Positions 8,019 through 16,386 of a stretch of 64,000 bases of DNA are shown one piece after another; the stretch's first letter is position 1, and the number at the start of each line of letters is the position of its first letter. The position numbers and the translations under genes are program-made. This DNA is from an uncultured Geobacteraceae bacterium (GTDB lineage: Bacteria > Desulfobacterota > Desulfuromonadia > Geobacterales > Pseudopelobacteraceae), in NCBI GenBank assembly GCA_903925005.1, contig CAIYDX010000402.1, positions 1-64,000 on the forward strand, given 5' to 3'. A model generated the notes under the pieces. The model was given only the letters and a program-made list of their open reading frames with translations, did not search any database and was not told where the DNA came from.

Positions 8019-8408
8019 ATGACCATTACGATTTTAAGAACTATTGCTTTGCTTGTCGCGCTTGCCATGTCAGTTCGCGCAAACGCAGCGGACTTCACGA
8101 GAAATGTCACTTTTACTCAGGGAAAAGCATCTACCGCCATCCAAGGCGACGTCATAAGAGGAGATAGAGACAATTACCTCCTCAGGGTCCGCGCCGGACA
8201 AGTCATGTCGGTTGAGGTTACGGCACAGGAAAACAATGCGGCCTTTTCTATTTTTGAACCGAAGGCCGATGAACCAATTCCTGGCACAGAGTCGGAGCAC
8301 GACCGTACGAAGTGGAGCGGTGTCTTAGCTAAGAGTGGCATATATCGGATAGAAGTTGGGAGCACCAGAGGAAATGCACAATACACATTGCGCGTTTCAG
8401 TCAAATAA
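8019..8408 (+). CDS. Secreted beta-sandwich protein, probable cassette gene
   Basis: A 129-residue protein with a clear signal peptide (cut after ANA, about residue 23) and a small beta-rich mature domain: VTFTQGKASTAIQGDVIRG, YLLRVRAGQVMSVEV, GIYRIEVGSTRGNAQYTLRV. The repeated glycine-aspartate turns and the final YTLRV strand resemble pre-peptidase C-terminal (PPC) domains and periplasmic lysozyme-inhibitor-like proteins; that similarity is from memory and weak. The cysteine-free domain should be periplasmic or secreted. GTTGGGCCACA just upstream and TGTGGCCCAGC just after the stop are near-perfect inverted repeats framing the gene, as expected for an integron cassette. Confidence 0.78.
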   Translation: MTITILRTIALLVALAMSVRANAADFTRNVTFTQGKASTAIQGDVIRGDRDNYLLRVRAGQVMSVEVTAQENNAAFSIFEPKADEPIPGTESEHDRTKWSGVLAKSGIYRIEVGSTRGNAQYTLRVSVK

Positions 8409-8412
8409 TGTG

Positions 8413-8472
8413 GCCCAGCCCATCCATCGAGAGGGACCGCTTATCGGCGGCCTCTCATGTCAGACGTTGAAT
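8413..8472 (+). other. attC-like (59-base-element) recombination site
   Basis: A 60-bp site right after the stop of the 8019 gene. It starts with GCCCAGC (8413-8419; consensus RYYYAAC, one mismatch) and ends with GTTGAAT (8466-8472; fits GTTRRRY). Between them GAGAGG (8429-8434) plus CCGC (8437-8440) pair with GCGG (8447-8450) plus CCTCTC (8451-8456), leaving 8435-8436 extrahelical, the hallmark of attC folding. The first core is complementary to GTTGGGC at 8005-8011, the other end of the putative cassette, as expected when recombination occurs at G^TT. Confidence 0.62.
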
Positions 8473-8522
8473 AGCTGAGCCTTGTAGTTGACCAAATCAA
8501 GAGTACATTATAGGACTCTAAA

Positions 8523-9731
8523 ATGATTTACGACTTTATTGTAATTGGTGCCGGAATAATCGGGATGTCAACAGCCCGGCAGTTGCAGCAAGCTTTTCCA
8601 GGGAAGTCTGTACTGGTGCTGGAAAAGGAGATTGGCCCGGCCTGCCATCAGACCGGCCGTAACTCCGGGGTAATCCATGCCGGGTTTTACTATGCGCCGG
8701 GGAGCTTGAAAGCACAATTCTGCCGGGAAGGAAATGTCGCCACCAAGGCGTTCTGTGCCGAGCACGGCATCAGGTTTGAAGAGTGCGGCAAACTTCTGGT
8801 GGCGACCAACGCTCTCGAACTGGAGCGAATGTCCGGACTGGTCACCCGCTGCGCAGAAAACCAAATTCCTTTCGAGGTCTTGTCAGCGCAGCAGTTGAAA
8901 GAGGCGGAGCCGAATATTACCGGGGTCGGAGCCATTCTGGTGCCATCCACAGGCATCGTCAACTACGCCGAAATCACCCGCAAGATGGTTGAACTGGTCA
9001 TGCAAAGTGGTGGAGAAGTCCTGTTTAACAGTAACGTCGTGGCGCTTGCCGAACAGCCTGACAGGATGTCGGTCCGGACCGACAAAGCGTGTTTTGAGGG
9101 GCGCTATCTCGTGGCCTGCGCCGGGGTGATGGCTGACCGCGTGGTCGCGATGACCGGGGTCAAGCCGGAGTTCAAGATTATTCCGTTCCGCGGCGATTAC
9201 TTTCTGCTGGGCGTAGAGCATAACCGCATCGTAAATCACCTGATTTATCCGATCCCTGATCCGGAATTGCCTTTTCTCGGGGTACATCTGACAAAGATGA
9301 TCGACGGCACGGTTACCGTCGGCCCCAACGCTGTACTGGCCTTCAAGCGCGAAGGGTATGCCAGACTCGACTTCAGCCTGGCCGACAGTTTCGAAATGCT
9401 GACCTATCCGGGGCTGCTCAAAGTCCTGCGTGACAACTTCAAAGTCAGTATGCTGGAGCTGAAAAACAGCCTTTTCAAAGCGGGCTACCTGGAACTGGTG
9501 CGCAAATACTGCCCGAGCCTGACCGTGCAGGACCTGCACGATTATCCGGCTGGAATCCGTGCGCAGGCGGTCACCCCGGAAGGTTTACTGGTTCATGACT
9601 TCCTTTTTGTAAATACGGACAGGGCACTGTTCGTATGCAATGCGCCGTCCCCGGCGGCAACTTCCGCTATTCCCATAGGTAAGCATATCGTGGAGAAAAT
9701 GCAGACATTAACTAAGACCAAAGAGGGGTAG
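8523..9731 (+). CDS. lhgO: L-2-hydroxyglutarate oxidase
   Basis: A 402-residue FAD-dependent oxidoreductase of the LhgO family. The N-terminus has the dinucleotide motif VIGAGIIGMSTAR, followed by the family-typical GRNSGVIHAGFYYAPGSLKA. Further blocks: LVPSTGIVNYAEITRKM, IIPFRGDYFLL, and HLTKMIDGTVTVGPNAVLA. Length is normal. The enzyme oxidises L-2-hydroxyglutarate to 2-oxoglutarate, passing electrons to the membrane quinone pool. It is followed 10 bases later by the dioxygenase gene and probably shares its transcript. The sequence immediately upstream is the attC-like site. Confidence 0.93.
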   Translation: MIYDFIVIGAGIIGMSTARQLQQAFPGKSVLVLEKEIGPACHQTGRNSGVIHAGFYYAPGSLKAQFCREGNVATKAFCAEHGIRFEECGKLLVATNALELERMSGLVTRCAENQIPFEVLSAQQLKEAEPNITGVGAILVPSTGIVNYAEITRKMVELVMQSGGEVLFNSNVVALAEQPDRMSVRTDKACFEGRYLVACAGVMADRVVAMTGVKPEFKIIPFRGDYFLLGVEHNRIVNHLIYPIPDPELPFLGVHLTKMIDGTVTVGPNAVLAFKREGYARLDFSLADSFEMLTYPGLLKVLRDNFKVSMLELKNSLFKAGYLELVRKYCPSLTVQDLHDYPAGIRAQAVTPEGLLVHDFLFVNTDRALFVCNAPSPAATSAIPIGKHIVEKMQTLTKTKEG

Positions 9732-9741
9732 TACTCTGATT

Positions 9742-10542
9742 ATGACCACTCACCTCAACACTCATACTCCCCTGATGCCGGTCCTCTTCGTGGGGCACGG
9801 CAGCCCGATGAACGCCATCGAGGAAACCGCCTTTGTAGCCGCCTGGCGCGAGACAGCGGCACAAATCACTCGCCCGACGGCCATTCTCTGTATTTCTGCC
9901 CACTGGGAGACGGAGGGAAGCTTCGTCACGTCCATGGCACACCCCAAAACGATCCACGACTTCTACGGTTTCCCCGATGAGCTGTTTAAGGTGCAATATC
10001 CGGCCCCCGGTTCACCCGAACTTGCCAAGCGGGTGCAGAAGCTGATCGGTTCCACGGCGGTACGTATGGATGAAGACCATCCCTGGGGACTGGATCATGG
10101 AACCTGGTCGGTGCTCCGCCGCATGTATCCCGAGGCCGATATCCCGGTGGTTCAGCTGAGTCTGGACCGCACCAAACCTCCCCGTTTCCACTATGACCTC
10201 GCCGCCGAACTCTTTCCCCTGCGGCAAGAGGGGGTGCTGGTAATCGGGAGCGGCAACCTGGTCCACAATCTGCGGCTGATTGATTGGGGCACGGACGGCC
10301 CCTATCCCTGGGCTGCGGAGTTCGACAGCCTGGCTGCGGAATTCATTCTGGCGGGGGAGCACAACCGGCTGGTGGACTACCCGCCCCTGGGGGAAGCGGC
10401 CCGACTCTCGATCCCAACCAACGAACACTACCTGCCGCTTTTGTACGCCCTGGCGCTGCAGCAACCGGGGGAAAAAGTCGCCTTCTTCACCGAGGGGGTG
10501 GTATATGGCACCATCTCCATGCGCTCCCTGCGGATCGGCTGA
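9742..10542 (+). CDS. DODA-type extradiol ring-opening dioxygenase (YgiD-like)
   Basis: A 266-residue class III extradiol dioxygenase, close in layout to E. coli YgiD (4,5-DOPA extradiol dioxygenase). Putative metal ligands are His19 (VGHGSPMNA), His54 (CISAHWET) and His229 (NEHYLPLLYAL), with His119 (GLDHGTW) and His175 (GSGNLVHNL) as active-site residues. It should cleave a catechol-type ring using a bound divalent metal and O2. The real substrate is unknown, and an O2-dependent enzyme is notable if the host is mainly anaerobic. It lies between lhgO and a permease in one direction. Confidence 0.88.
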   Translation: MTTHLNTHTPLMPVLFVGHGSPMNAIEETAFVAAWRETAAQITRPTAILCISAHWETEGSFVTSMAHPKTIHDFYGFPDELFKVQYPAPGSPELAKRVQKLIGSTAVRMDEDHPWGLDHGTWSVLRRMYPEADIPVVQLSLDRTKPPRFHYDLAAELFPLRQEGVLVIGSGNLVHNLRLIDWGTDGPYPWAAEFDSLAAEFILAGEHNRLVDYPPLGEAARLSIPTNEHYLPLLYALALQQPGEKVAFFTEGVVYGTISMRSLRIG

Positions 10543-10594
10543 CAAAAGCCAACAGCCATAATGGAAATATTGAAACAAAAAGGAAACGCACTCT

Positions 10595-12214
10595 ATGAAA
10601 GTCGGATGGTTTGTTCACGGAGATATTGACGGATTCTTCGGGCTGTTCGTCGACAATCTGCTGCAGCTGATGTTGATCGCGGTCCTCTGCGGCAACGTCT
10701 GCGGCATGCCGCAAGAGCTTGTTTACGGGAGGATTCTTCCCGGCGCGGCGCTGTCGATCCTCTTTGGCAACGTCTTCTATGCGTGGCAGGCACGGAGACT
10801 GGCTATCAGTACGGGCCGATTCGATGTCACTGCGCTGCCGTACGGAATCAACACCGTCAGCCTGATCGCCTTCATCTTCCTGATCATTGCTCCGATTTAT
10901 TTTGAAACTAAGGATCCGAACCTTGCCTGGCAGGCCGGCCTGTTTGCGTGCCTCGTCAGCGCTGTCCTTGAGTGTGTCGGGGCGTTTGTCGGCGACTGGC
11001 TCCGCAGGCACACTCCCCGGGCCGCGCTGCTGTCATCGCTGGCCGGGATTGCCCTCACCTTCATCTCCATGGGTTTCGTGTTCCAGATCTTCGCCATGCC
11101 GGCCATAGCGATTGTACCAGCGCTGTTCGTGATTATCGTCTATGGAGGACAGATCAAACTACCACTTGGCCTGCCGGGCGGTTTCATCGCGGTGGTGCTG
11201 GGGGTGGCGATGGGATGGCTGCTCAGATGGGCCGGCTACCCCTTTTTCCAGCCGCTCCAGGAGCCGTATCACTTTGCCGTCCACTTCCCTCGGCCCGCTT
11301 TTGCCGACATGCTCGTTTTCCTGACTAACGGTCAGGGATGGAAGTACTTCTCGGTTATCTTCCCGATGGCGCTTTTCAACGTAATCGGATCTCTCCAAAA
11401 CCTGGAAAGCGCGGAAGCTGCCGGCGACCGGTACGATACGAGGTCGTCCCTGCTGGTCAATGGGTTCGGCTCGATCGTGGCGGCGTGCCTTGGCAACCCG
11501 TTCCCGACCACGATCTACATCGGCCACCCCGGCTGGAAAGCGATGGGAGCTAGGTGGGGCTATTCGATATTGAACGGTGCCGTGATTACGGTCCTCTGCC
11601 TGATTGGAGGAGTCACCTTGGTGCTCAAGGTGGTGCCGATGGAAGCGATGATCGGCATTCTGCTCTGGGTCGGACTCATAATCACGGCCCAGGCATTCAA
11701 GGAAGTGCCCAAGAAACACAGCGTGGCGGTGGCACTCGGACTGATGCCGGCGCTCGCGGCGTGGGCGCTGCTGCTCATCGAGACGACCCTGCGCAAGGCG
11801 GGCGCCAGCCTGTATGATGTTGCCCCGAAATTCGGCGGCGACCTTTATGTGTACGGCGTCATCGCCCTTAGCCAGGGTTTCATGCTCTCGGGCATGATTC
11901 TGTCGGCAATGATGGTGTTTGTCGTCGAGAGGAAGTTTCTCAAGGCGGCGCTCTGGACGGCAACCGCCGCACTGCTCTCCTTTTTCGGGGTTATCCATGC
12001 TTATGTACTGACTCCGGCGGGCGTGCAGAACACGTTCGGTTACGGCGCCGCCAAAGGGTATGCACTGGCTTACCTGGGCACAACCCTGCTGCTGGTCGCT
12101 ATCTACTACTATAAACGCGGCAAATTGTACTCACGTGCGGATATTTATAAACACTACCGTGTTCCTGCCGTAGAGTTGCAGACAAAGCCAGAGGATCAGA
12201 CCGGAGAAACATGA
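10595..12214 (+). CDS. Multi-pass permease, NCS2/xanthine-uracil-permease-like
   Basis: A 539-residue integral membrane protein with roughly 12 hydrophobic segments. The sequence is distinctive: VLCGNVCGMPQELVYGRILPG early, TALPYGINTVSLIAF at about 75-90, and GNPFPTTIYIGHPGWKAMGARWGYSILNG in the middle. The TALPYGIN and NPFPTT parts look like the substrate-binding half-helices of nucleobase-cation symporter-2 proteins. The substrate is not evident and need not be a nucleobase. AGGAA lies 10 bases before the ATG. Its stop overlaps the region just before the epimerase start, suggesting coupling. Confidence 0.8.
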   Translation: MKVGWFVHGDIDGFFGLFVDNLLQLMLIAVLCGNVCGMPQELVYGRILPGAALSILFGNVFYAWQARRLAISTGRFDVTALPYGINTVSLIAFIFLIIAPIYFETKDPNLAWQAGLFACLVSAVLECVGAFVGDWLRRHTPRAALLSSLAGIALTFISMGFVFQIFAMPAIAIVPALFVIIVYGGQIKLPLGLPGGFIAVVLGVAMGWLLRWAGYPFFQPLQEPYHFAVHFPRPAFADMLVFLTNGQGWKYFSVIFPMALFNVIGSLQNLESAEAAGDRYDTRSSLLVNGFGSIVAACLGNPFPTTIYIGHPGWKAMGARWGYSILNGAVITVLCLIGGVTLVLKVVPMEAMIGILLWVGLIITAQAFKEVPKKHSVAVALGLMPALAAWALLLIETTLRKAGASLYDVAPKFGGDLYVYGVIALSQGFMLSGMILSAMMVFVVERKFLKAALWTATAALLSFFGVIHAYVLTPAGVQNTFGYGAAKGYALAYLGTTLLLVAIYYYKRGKLYSRADIYKHYRVPAVELQTKPEDQTGET

Positions 12215-12215
12215 T

Positions 12216-13325
12216 ATGGAAAGAGTATCGTTTGTGATAGATGACGCCGTGGCTTCGATAATCCGGGCGCCGCTGGTTACCCCGTTCCGGATTGCCACCG
12301 GACAGCACGACGAACTGGAGAATGTCTTCTTCCGGCTCCGGACCAGTGACGGCATATGCGGTTACGGTGAGGCGGCCGTTGCCACCCACATCACCGGCGA
12401 AACCGTGGCCGCGACGCTGACCAATCTGCAGGCCGCGGCCGCTGCACTGAAAGGGCGCAAGATAGACGTTCCAGAGGAGGTCTGCCGGGAATTTTCTCCC
12501 ACATTTGCAGGCAACCATGCTGGCCTGGCAGCCTTTGAAATGGCTCTGCTGGATCTGGCCTCCCGCGTGAAGGGGATTCCGTTTTACAAGCTCTTCACAC
12601 CGGTTGCGTCAAAAGAGCCGCTGCTGGCGTTTAACACCGACATCACCATCGTGATCGGCTCCCTCGATGAAGCCCGGGCAGCCGCGCGGCAATATGCGGA
12701 ACAAGGATTCAAAGCCTTCAAGATCAAAATCGGCAAGGACGAGGAGCTGGACCTGAACCGTGTTCTAGCGGTGCGGGAGATCGCGCCTGACAGTGAACTG
12801 ATTCTGGACGCAAACATGGGATTTAACACCAGCCGGATGCTGGCGTTCCTGGAACAACTCGACAGGAAAGGGGTGCGCCCGGTGCTGTTAGAGCAACCTG
12901 TTCCCAAGCATGACTGGGATGCCCTGGCAGCGATCACAGCGGCGCTGGCCGGGAGCGGCACACTGGTCTGCGCCGACGAAAGTGTCGGCTCGTTGGCCGA
13001 TGCCCGGCGGGCCATCGACAGCAACGCAGTCAGCGCCATAAACATCAAGTTCATGAAAAGCGGCATCCTGGAAAGCGCGGAAATAGCCCGGCTTGCCAGT
13101 TCGCTTGGGATACCGCTGATGCTGGGAGCGATGATGGAGAGCGCGCTGGCGATTACCGCGTCGGCCCATTTTGCCGCCGGACTGGGCTGTTTTGACTTCA
13201 TGGATATTGATACGACGTTTTTCATCAAGGGGGAGCTGGCACACTCCCCGTACCTTGATGACAGCGGCAGATTCGACCTGCATAACGCAGGGGTCGGAAT
13301 CGGAGTCGAGCTGCACTTTGAATGA
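12216..13325 (+). CDS. Dipeptide epimerase (enolase superfamily)
   Basis: A 369-residue member of the muconate-lactonising branch of the enolase superfamily. Catalytic residues are all visible: the K-x-K pair Lys169/Lys171 (FKIKIG), metal ligands Asp198 (LDANMG), Glu226 (LEQPV) and Asp254 (CADES), and the opposite-face base Lys278 (IKFMKSG). The Asp330-x-Asp332 motif (MDIDT) is the signature that binds the dipeptide amino group in L-Ala-D/L-Glu and related epimerases. It starts 1 base after the permease stop with GGAG upstream. It suggests use of murein-derived or other dipeptides; the exact specificity cannot be read here. Confidence 0.9.
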   Translation: MERVSFVIDDAVASIIRAPLVTPFRIATGQHDELENVFFRLRTSDGICGYGEAAVATHITGETVAATLTNLQAAAAALKGRKIDVPEEVCREFSPTFAGNHAGLAAFEMALLDLASRVKGIPFYKLFTPVASKEPLLAFNTDITIVIGSLDEARAAARQYAEQGFKAFKIKIGKDEELDLNRVLAVREIAPDSELILDANMGFNTSRMLAFLEQLDRKGVRPVLLEQPVPKHDWDALAAITAALAGSGTLVCADESVGSLADARRAIDSNAVSAINIKFMKSGILESAEIARLASSLGIPLMLGAMMESALAITASAHFAAGLGCFDFMDIDTTFFIKGELAHSPYLDDSGRFDLHNAGVGIGVELHFE

Positions 13326-13589
13326 GTCTTAACCTCATACTCAACATCCTAAGGCAATGGGACGCAGATCAAATCTGATGAGACAACTAAGTGCCTGTAA
13401 GCTGCAAAATGCGCAGCAACAGTCACTAATGATTTGAGCGGATTACACGGATATAAAATACATACTCAAAAGATTAAAATCTGCGTAAATCCGCTAAATC
13501 TGCTAAATCCGAGTCATCCGCGTTCTATTGCAGTTGAAGTTTGCTGTTTAATTTGAACTGAACTTCTAAAAAAACAAGGTAACATTGCA
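13326..13589. other. Intergenic stretch with short degenerate repeats
   Basis: No gene is seen. From about 13435 to 13535 there are several variants of the word AATCCGCTAAATCTGC, in direct order, ending ATCCGCGTTCTATTG, a type of simple extragenic repeat found between genes in many bacteria. No convincing promoter or terminator is visible. The permease gene at 13590 has only a weak AAGG ribosome site. Confidence 0.55.
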
Positions 13590-14900
13590 ATGCCTATTGA
13601 AATAACCTCCACGCTCGGCTGGGGCCTCCTGGGGCTGGCGCCGCTCTTGATCTACATCGTGCTGGTATTTCGCGATGTGGACATCCTGGCGGCCACAGCC
13701 ATATGCGTGGTGATCGGCGCAGTTCTGAGCCACCAGACCCTCGTTTCCTTCGGCGCCGCTCTGTCAAACAGCATGTCTTCGTTTCTGGCGCTGGTCGGAC
13801 TGATCATCATGCTGGGACGCGGGCTCGGGGAGGTGCTGAACGCAACGAAGGTGTCGCATACCATCGTGTACCGGATCATCCACGGCATCGGCGTCGATAC
13901 GGAAAAGAAGGCTATGCTCGGCATCATGGCGGCCTGCCTGGTGATCGTCGGGCTGCTCGGCACCATGGCCGGGGGGAATGCCATCATCGCTCCGATCGTA
14001 CTGCCGGTGGCCGCCGCGGTCGGTCTGTCGCGGAGCACGGTCAGCGTTATTTTTCAGGCGGTCGGTGAAGAGGCGCTGATCCTGGGACCGTTCACTCCCC
14101 CCGTGATTACGCTGCTGGGGCTGACCAAGCTCGGCTACGGCGAGATGCTGCTTTATGTTTCCGGACCGGTCGCGCTGATTACGCTGGCGGTGACATGGCA
14201 GATGATCCAGCGGATTCAGCAAAACACCAGGGAGAGCAACCGCTATCAGCAACCGGAGCAGACGGAACAGTTCGAGCCGAGCCCACGGAGCAGACGAGCC
14301 ACTCTGGTCTTTGCCATATCTTTTCTGGCGGCAGTTGTCTACGGCATCGCCGTGAAGGCGCCCACCTCGTTCGTCATCGTGATCATGCTCGGATTGTCGG
14401 TCATCACCGGGCTGGTAGGGGGGCTGAAGTTCGAGGAAATTCTTAGGCTGGTCATCAAAGGGATGGCGGGCAATGTCGGGCTGTTTCTGCTCTTTCTGCT
14501 GCTGGACCCGTTCATCTTTTTTGTCGACAAGGCGGGGGGCTTTGCGGCTTTGACCGCGTTGATCAAACCGATGATGGAGATCGGAGGCAAGCCGGCCATT
14601 GTCATTACCGGCGGGTTTCTGGGCGCGTTCGGGATCAGTGGCGCCACGGTGGCAACCATCAAGCTGCTGCACGAGATGTTCAGCCCGCTGCTCGCCCGGC
14701 ACGGCGTCTCGATGCTTGCCTGGGCACTGGCCCTGGTGGTCGCGACAAGAGTAAACAATTTCGTCTTCCCCGGTGCGAACATGGTCAGTTCCCTCGGCTT
14801 TGCCGAGTCCGTGGATATGAAGTCGATGCTCAGAAACGGCTGGGTAGTTGCCGCGTGTCAGCTCACTTTCCTGATAGCATTCAGCCTGCTTTTTGCCTGA
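13590..14900 (+). CDS. Ion-transporter-superfamily permease (GntP/NhaC-like)
   Basis: A 436-residue membrane protein with about 10-12 hydrophobic helices and a polar cytoplasmic loop near residues 210-235 (rich in Gln, Glu, Arg). Motifs: MLGRGLGEVLNATK, LLGTMAGGNAIIAPIVLPVAA, GPFTPPVITLLG and GGFLGAFGISGATVATIKLLHEMF. The two similar halves, each with a Gly/Ala-rich re-entrant segment, are typical of the ion-transporter superfamily (gluconate:H+ and Na+/H+ symport or antiport types). The direction and substrate are unknown. Its place after the epimerase suggests uptake of an organic acid or peptide product. Confidence 0.75.
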   Translation: MPIEITSTLGWGLLGLAPLLIYIVLVFRDVDILAATAICVVIGAVLSHQTLVSFGAALSNSMSSFLALVGLIIMLGRGLGEVLNATKVSHTIVYRIIHGIGVDTEKKAMLGIMAACLVIVGLLGTMAGGNAIIAPIVLPVAAAVGLSRSTVSVIFQAVGEEALILGPFTPPVITLLGLTKLGYGEMLLYVSGPVALITLAVTWQMIQRIQQNTRESNRYQQPEQTEQFEPSPRSRRATLVFAISFLAAVVYGIAVKAPTSFVIVIMLGLSVITGLVGGLKFEEILRLVIKGMAGNVGLFLLFLLLDPFIFFVDKAGGFAALTALIKPMMEIGGKPAIVITGGFLGAFGISGATVATIKLLHEMFSPLLARHGVSMLAWALALVVATRVNNFVFPGANMVSSLGFAESVDMKSMLRNGWVVAACQLTFLIAFSLLFA

Positions 14901-15031
14901 TACCAATTTCACCCCACCACAAAGCCCCTCACCATTAATTACTTCCGAATAATAACGGCAGCTTTTTATGTTCACATGACGGGGCAATATATGCTAAATA
15001 AGAAGCTTATTTTATCTACTTTGGGGGTTTC

Positions 15032-16360
15032 ATGACGGAATACAGACCACTGCAACAGCTGCCCGATCCGGCCGGCTACAAGGCCGGCGACGTGCTGGTG
15101 TTGGTTGGGGAGCTATTTGGACGCGGCTATGCCAACGGCCTGGTTGACGAGGCCAAACGGGTCGGCATGACCGTAATCGGCACTACGGTCGGACGCAGGG
15201 ATAGCGAAGGGACACTGAGGCCGCTTACTGCCGAAGAGTTGGCTGATGCAGAAGCGCTCCTTGGCGGAGTTATCATCAATATTCCACTGGAGGCCGGTTT
15301 TGATATGGAGAGCGGCGACGGTTTCCCCTCCGTGGCTGAACAGCTGAAAAAAGCTCGTCCCGATGATTTTGCCACTATCAGCTTTATCGAAGAGAGTGTC
15401 GAAAAAGCGTGTGCCGCCGGGACCGCCCGGTTTCGCGCCAATCTCGCGCTGCTTGAAACCGAACTGCTCAAGCGGATACCGGCTGGCGTCAATATCCTTG
15501 TGGCTCATTCGATGGCGGGCGGCATTCCGCGTGCCAGGGTTTTCATGCCGCTACTGAACCGGATTTTCAAAGGGACCGGCGACAAATACATGGCCTCGGA
15601 AGTCTTCTGGGACAGCCCGCTTGGCCGGCTCTGCGACAGCAGTTTCAACGAAGTGACTGCGGACACCTTCCGCTATCTGATTGAAGGCACCGCCACCCTG
15701 CGCGAGAGAAACTCCGGCGCCGGAAGCAAAGTCTGTTACTCGGCATACGGCTACCACGGCACCGAAGTATTGGTAAACGGCAAGTATCGTTGGCAATCCT
15801 ATACACCGTATGTACAAGGTTTCGCCAAGATGCGGCTTGAAGAGATCGCCTCTGAGGCTGCCGCCAAAGGCATCCCGGCAACCGTTTTCAACTGCCCGGA
15901 AATCCAGACCAATTCCAGCGCGCTTTTCCTGGGGGTTGAGATTTCGCTTTACCCGCTTCTGAGCGCTATTCGCAATGAAGTCGATGCAGAAACCACCGAT
16001 ACTCTTGAGGCCCGTTGCCAAGCCATGCTGAAAGAGGGAGAAACCGTTGCCAACCTGCTGGAGCGCGCCGACCGCTATCTCTCCTCCCCTATCCTGGAAC
16101 GGATCGTGGATTTTGCCACTTGGCCGCAGCACAATACCCGTGAACAGGCCGAATTGATGCTGGCCGCTTCCGCCGAGCTGATGGAACTGCATGCGGATCA
16201 GAAGCAGCTGGTCTGTGCCGAACTATCCAGAATTGTCTTCCTGACCACCGGCCGACTGATGCTGCACAGCTCCTGGAACCCGCCGGCATCCACCGTATGG
16301 CTTAATCATGATATAATCAGCCGTCTGTTGGCCGACCAAAGCGGCGCCGGAATTATTTAA
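15032..16360 (+). CDS. Uncharacterised protein with Rossmann-like N-terminus
   Basis: A 442-residue soluble protein. Residues about 20-55 (VLVLVGELFGRGYANGLVDEAKR, then VIGTTVGRRDSEG) look like a first beta-alpha-beta unit of a Rossmann fold with a loop resembling enoyl-ACP reductases. A later VNILVAHSMAGGIPRARVF and CYSAYGYHGTEVLVNGKY are well-ordered blocks of unknown role. I have a vague memory of a family called FabMG-type enoyl-ACP reductase with this length, which I cannot verify. No signal peptide. GGGGG precedes the ATG. bamD follows after 26 bases on the same strand. Confidence 0.7.
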   Translation: MTEYRPLQQLPDPAGYKAGDVLVLVGELFGRGYANGLVDEAKRVGMTVIGTTVGRRDSEGTLRPLTAEELADAEALLGGVIINIPLEAGFDMESGDGFPSVAEQLKKARPDDFATISFIEESVEKACAAGTARFRANLALLETELLKRIPAGVNILVAHSMAGGIPRARVFMPLLNRIFKGTGDKYMASEVFWDSPLGRLCDSSFNEVTADTFRYLIEGTATLRERNSGAGSKVCYSAYGYHGTEVLVNGKYRWQSYTPYVQGFAKMRLEEIASEAAAKGIPATVFNCPEIQTNSSALFLGVEISLYPLLSAIRNEVDAETTDTLEARCQAMLKEGETVANLLERADRYLSSPILERIVDFATWPQHNTREQAELMLAASAELMELHADQKQLVCAELSRIVFLTTGRLMLHSSWNPPASTVWLNHDIISRLLADQSGAGII

Positions 16361-16386
16361 CTGATATTGTTTCAAAAAGGATACGT

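Noticed and set aside
11159-11998. 279-codon minus-strand frame inside the permease at 10595
   Set aside because: Rich in His, Arg and Gln, no domain; it is antisense to a well-supported membrane protein.
13764-14987. 407-codon minus-strand frame across the permease at 13590
   Set aside because: Same reasoning: low-complexity Gln/His/Arg composition and no ribosome site; the plus strand codes a normal transporter.
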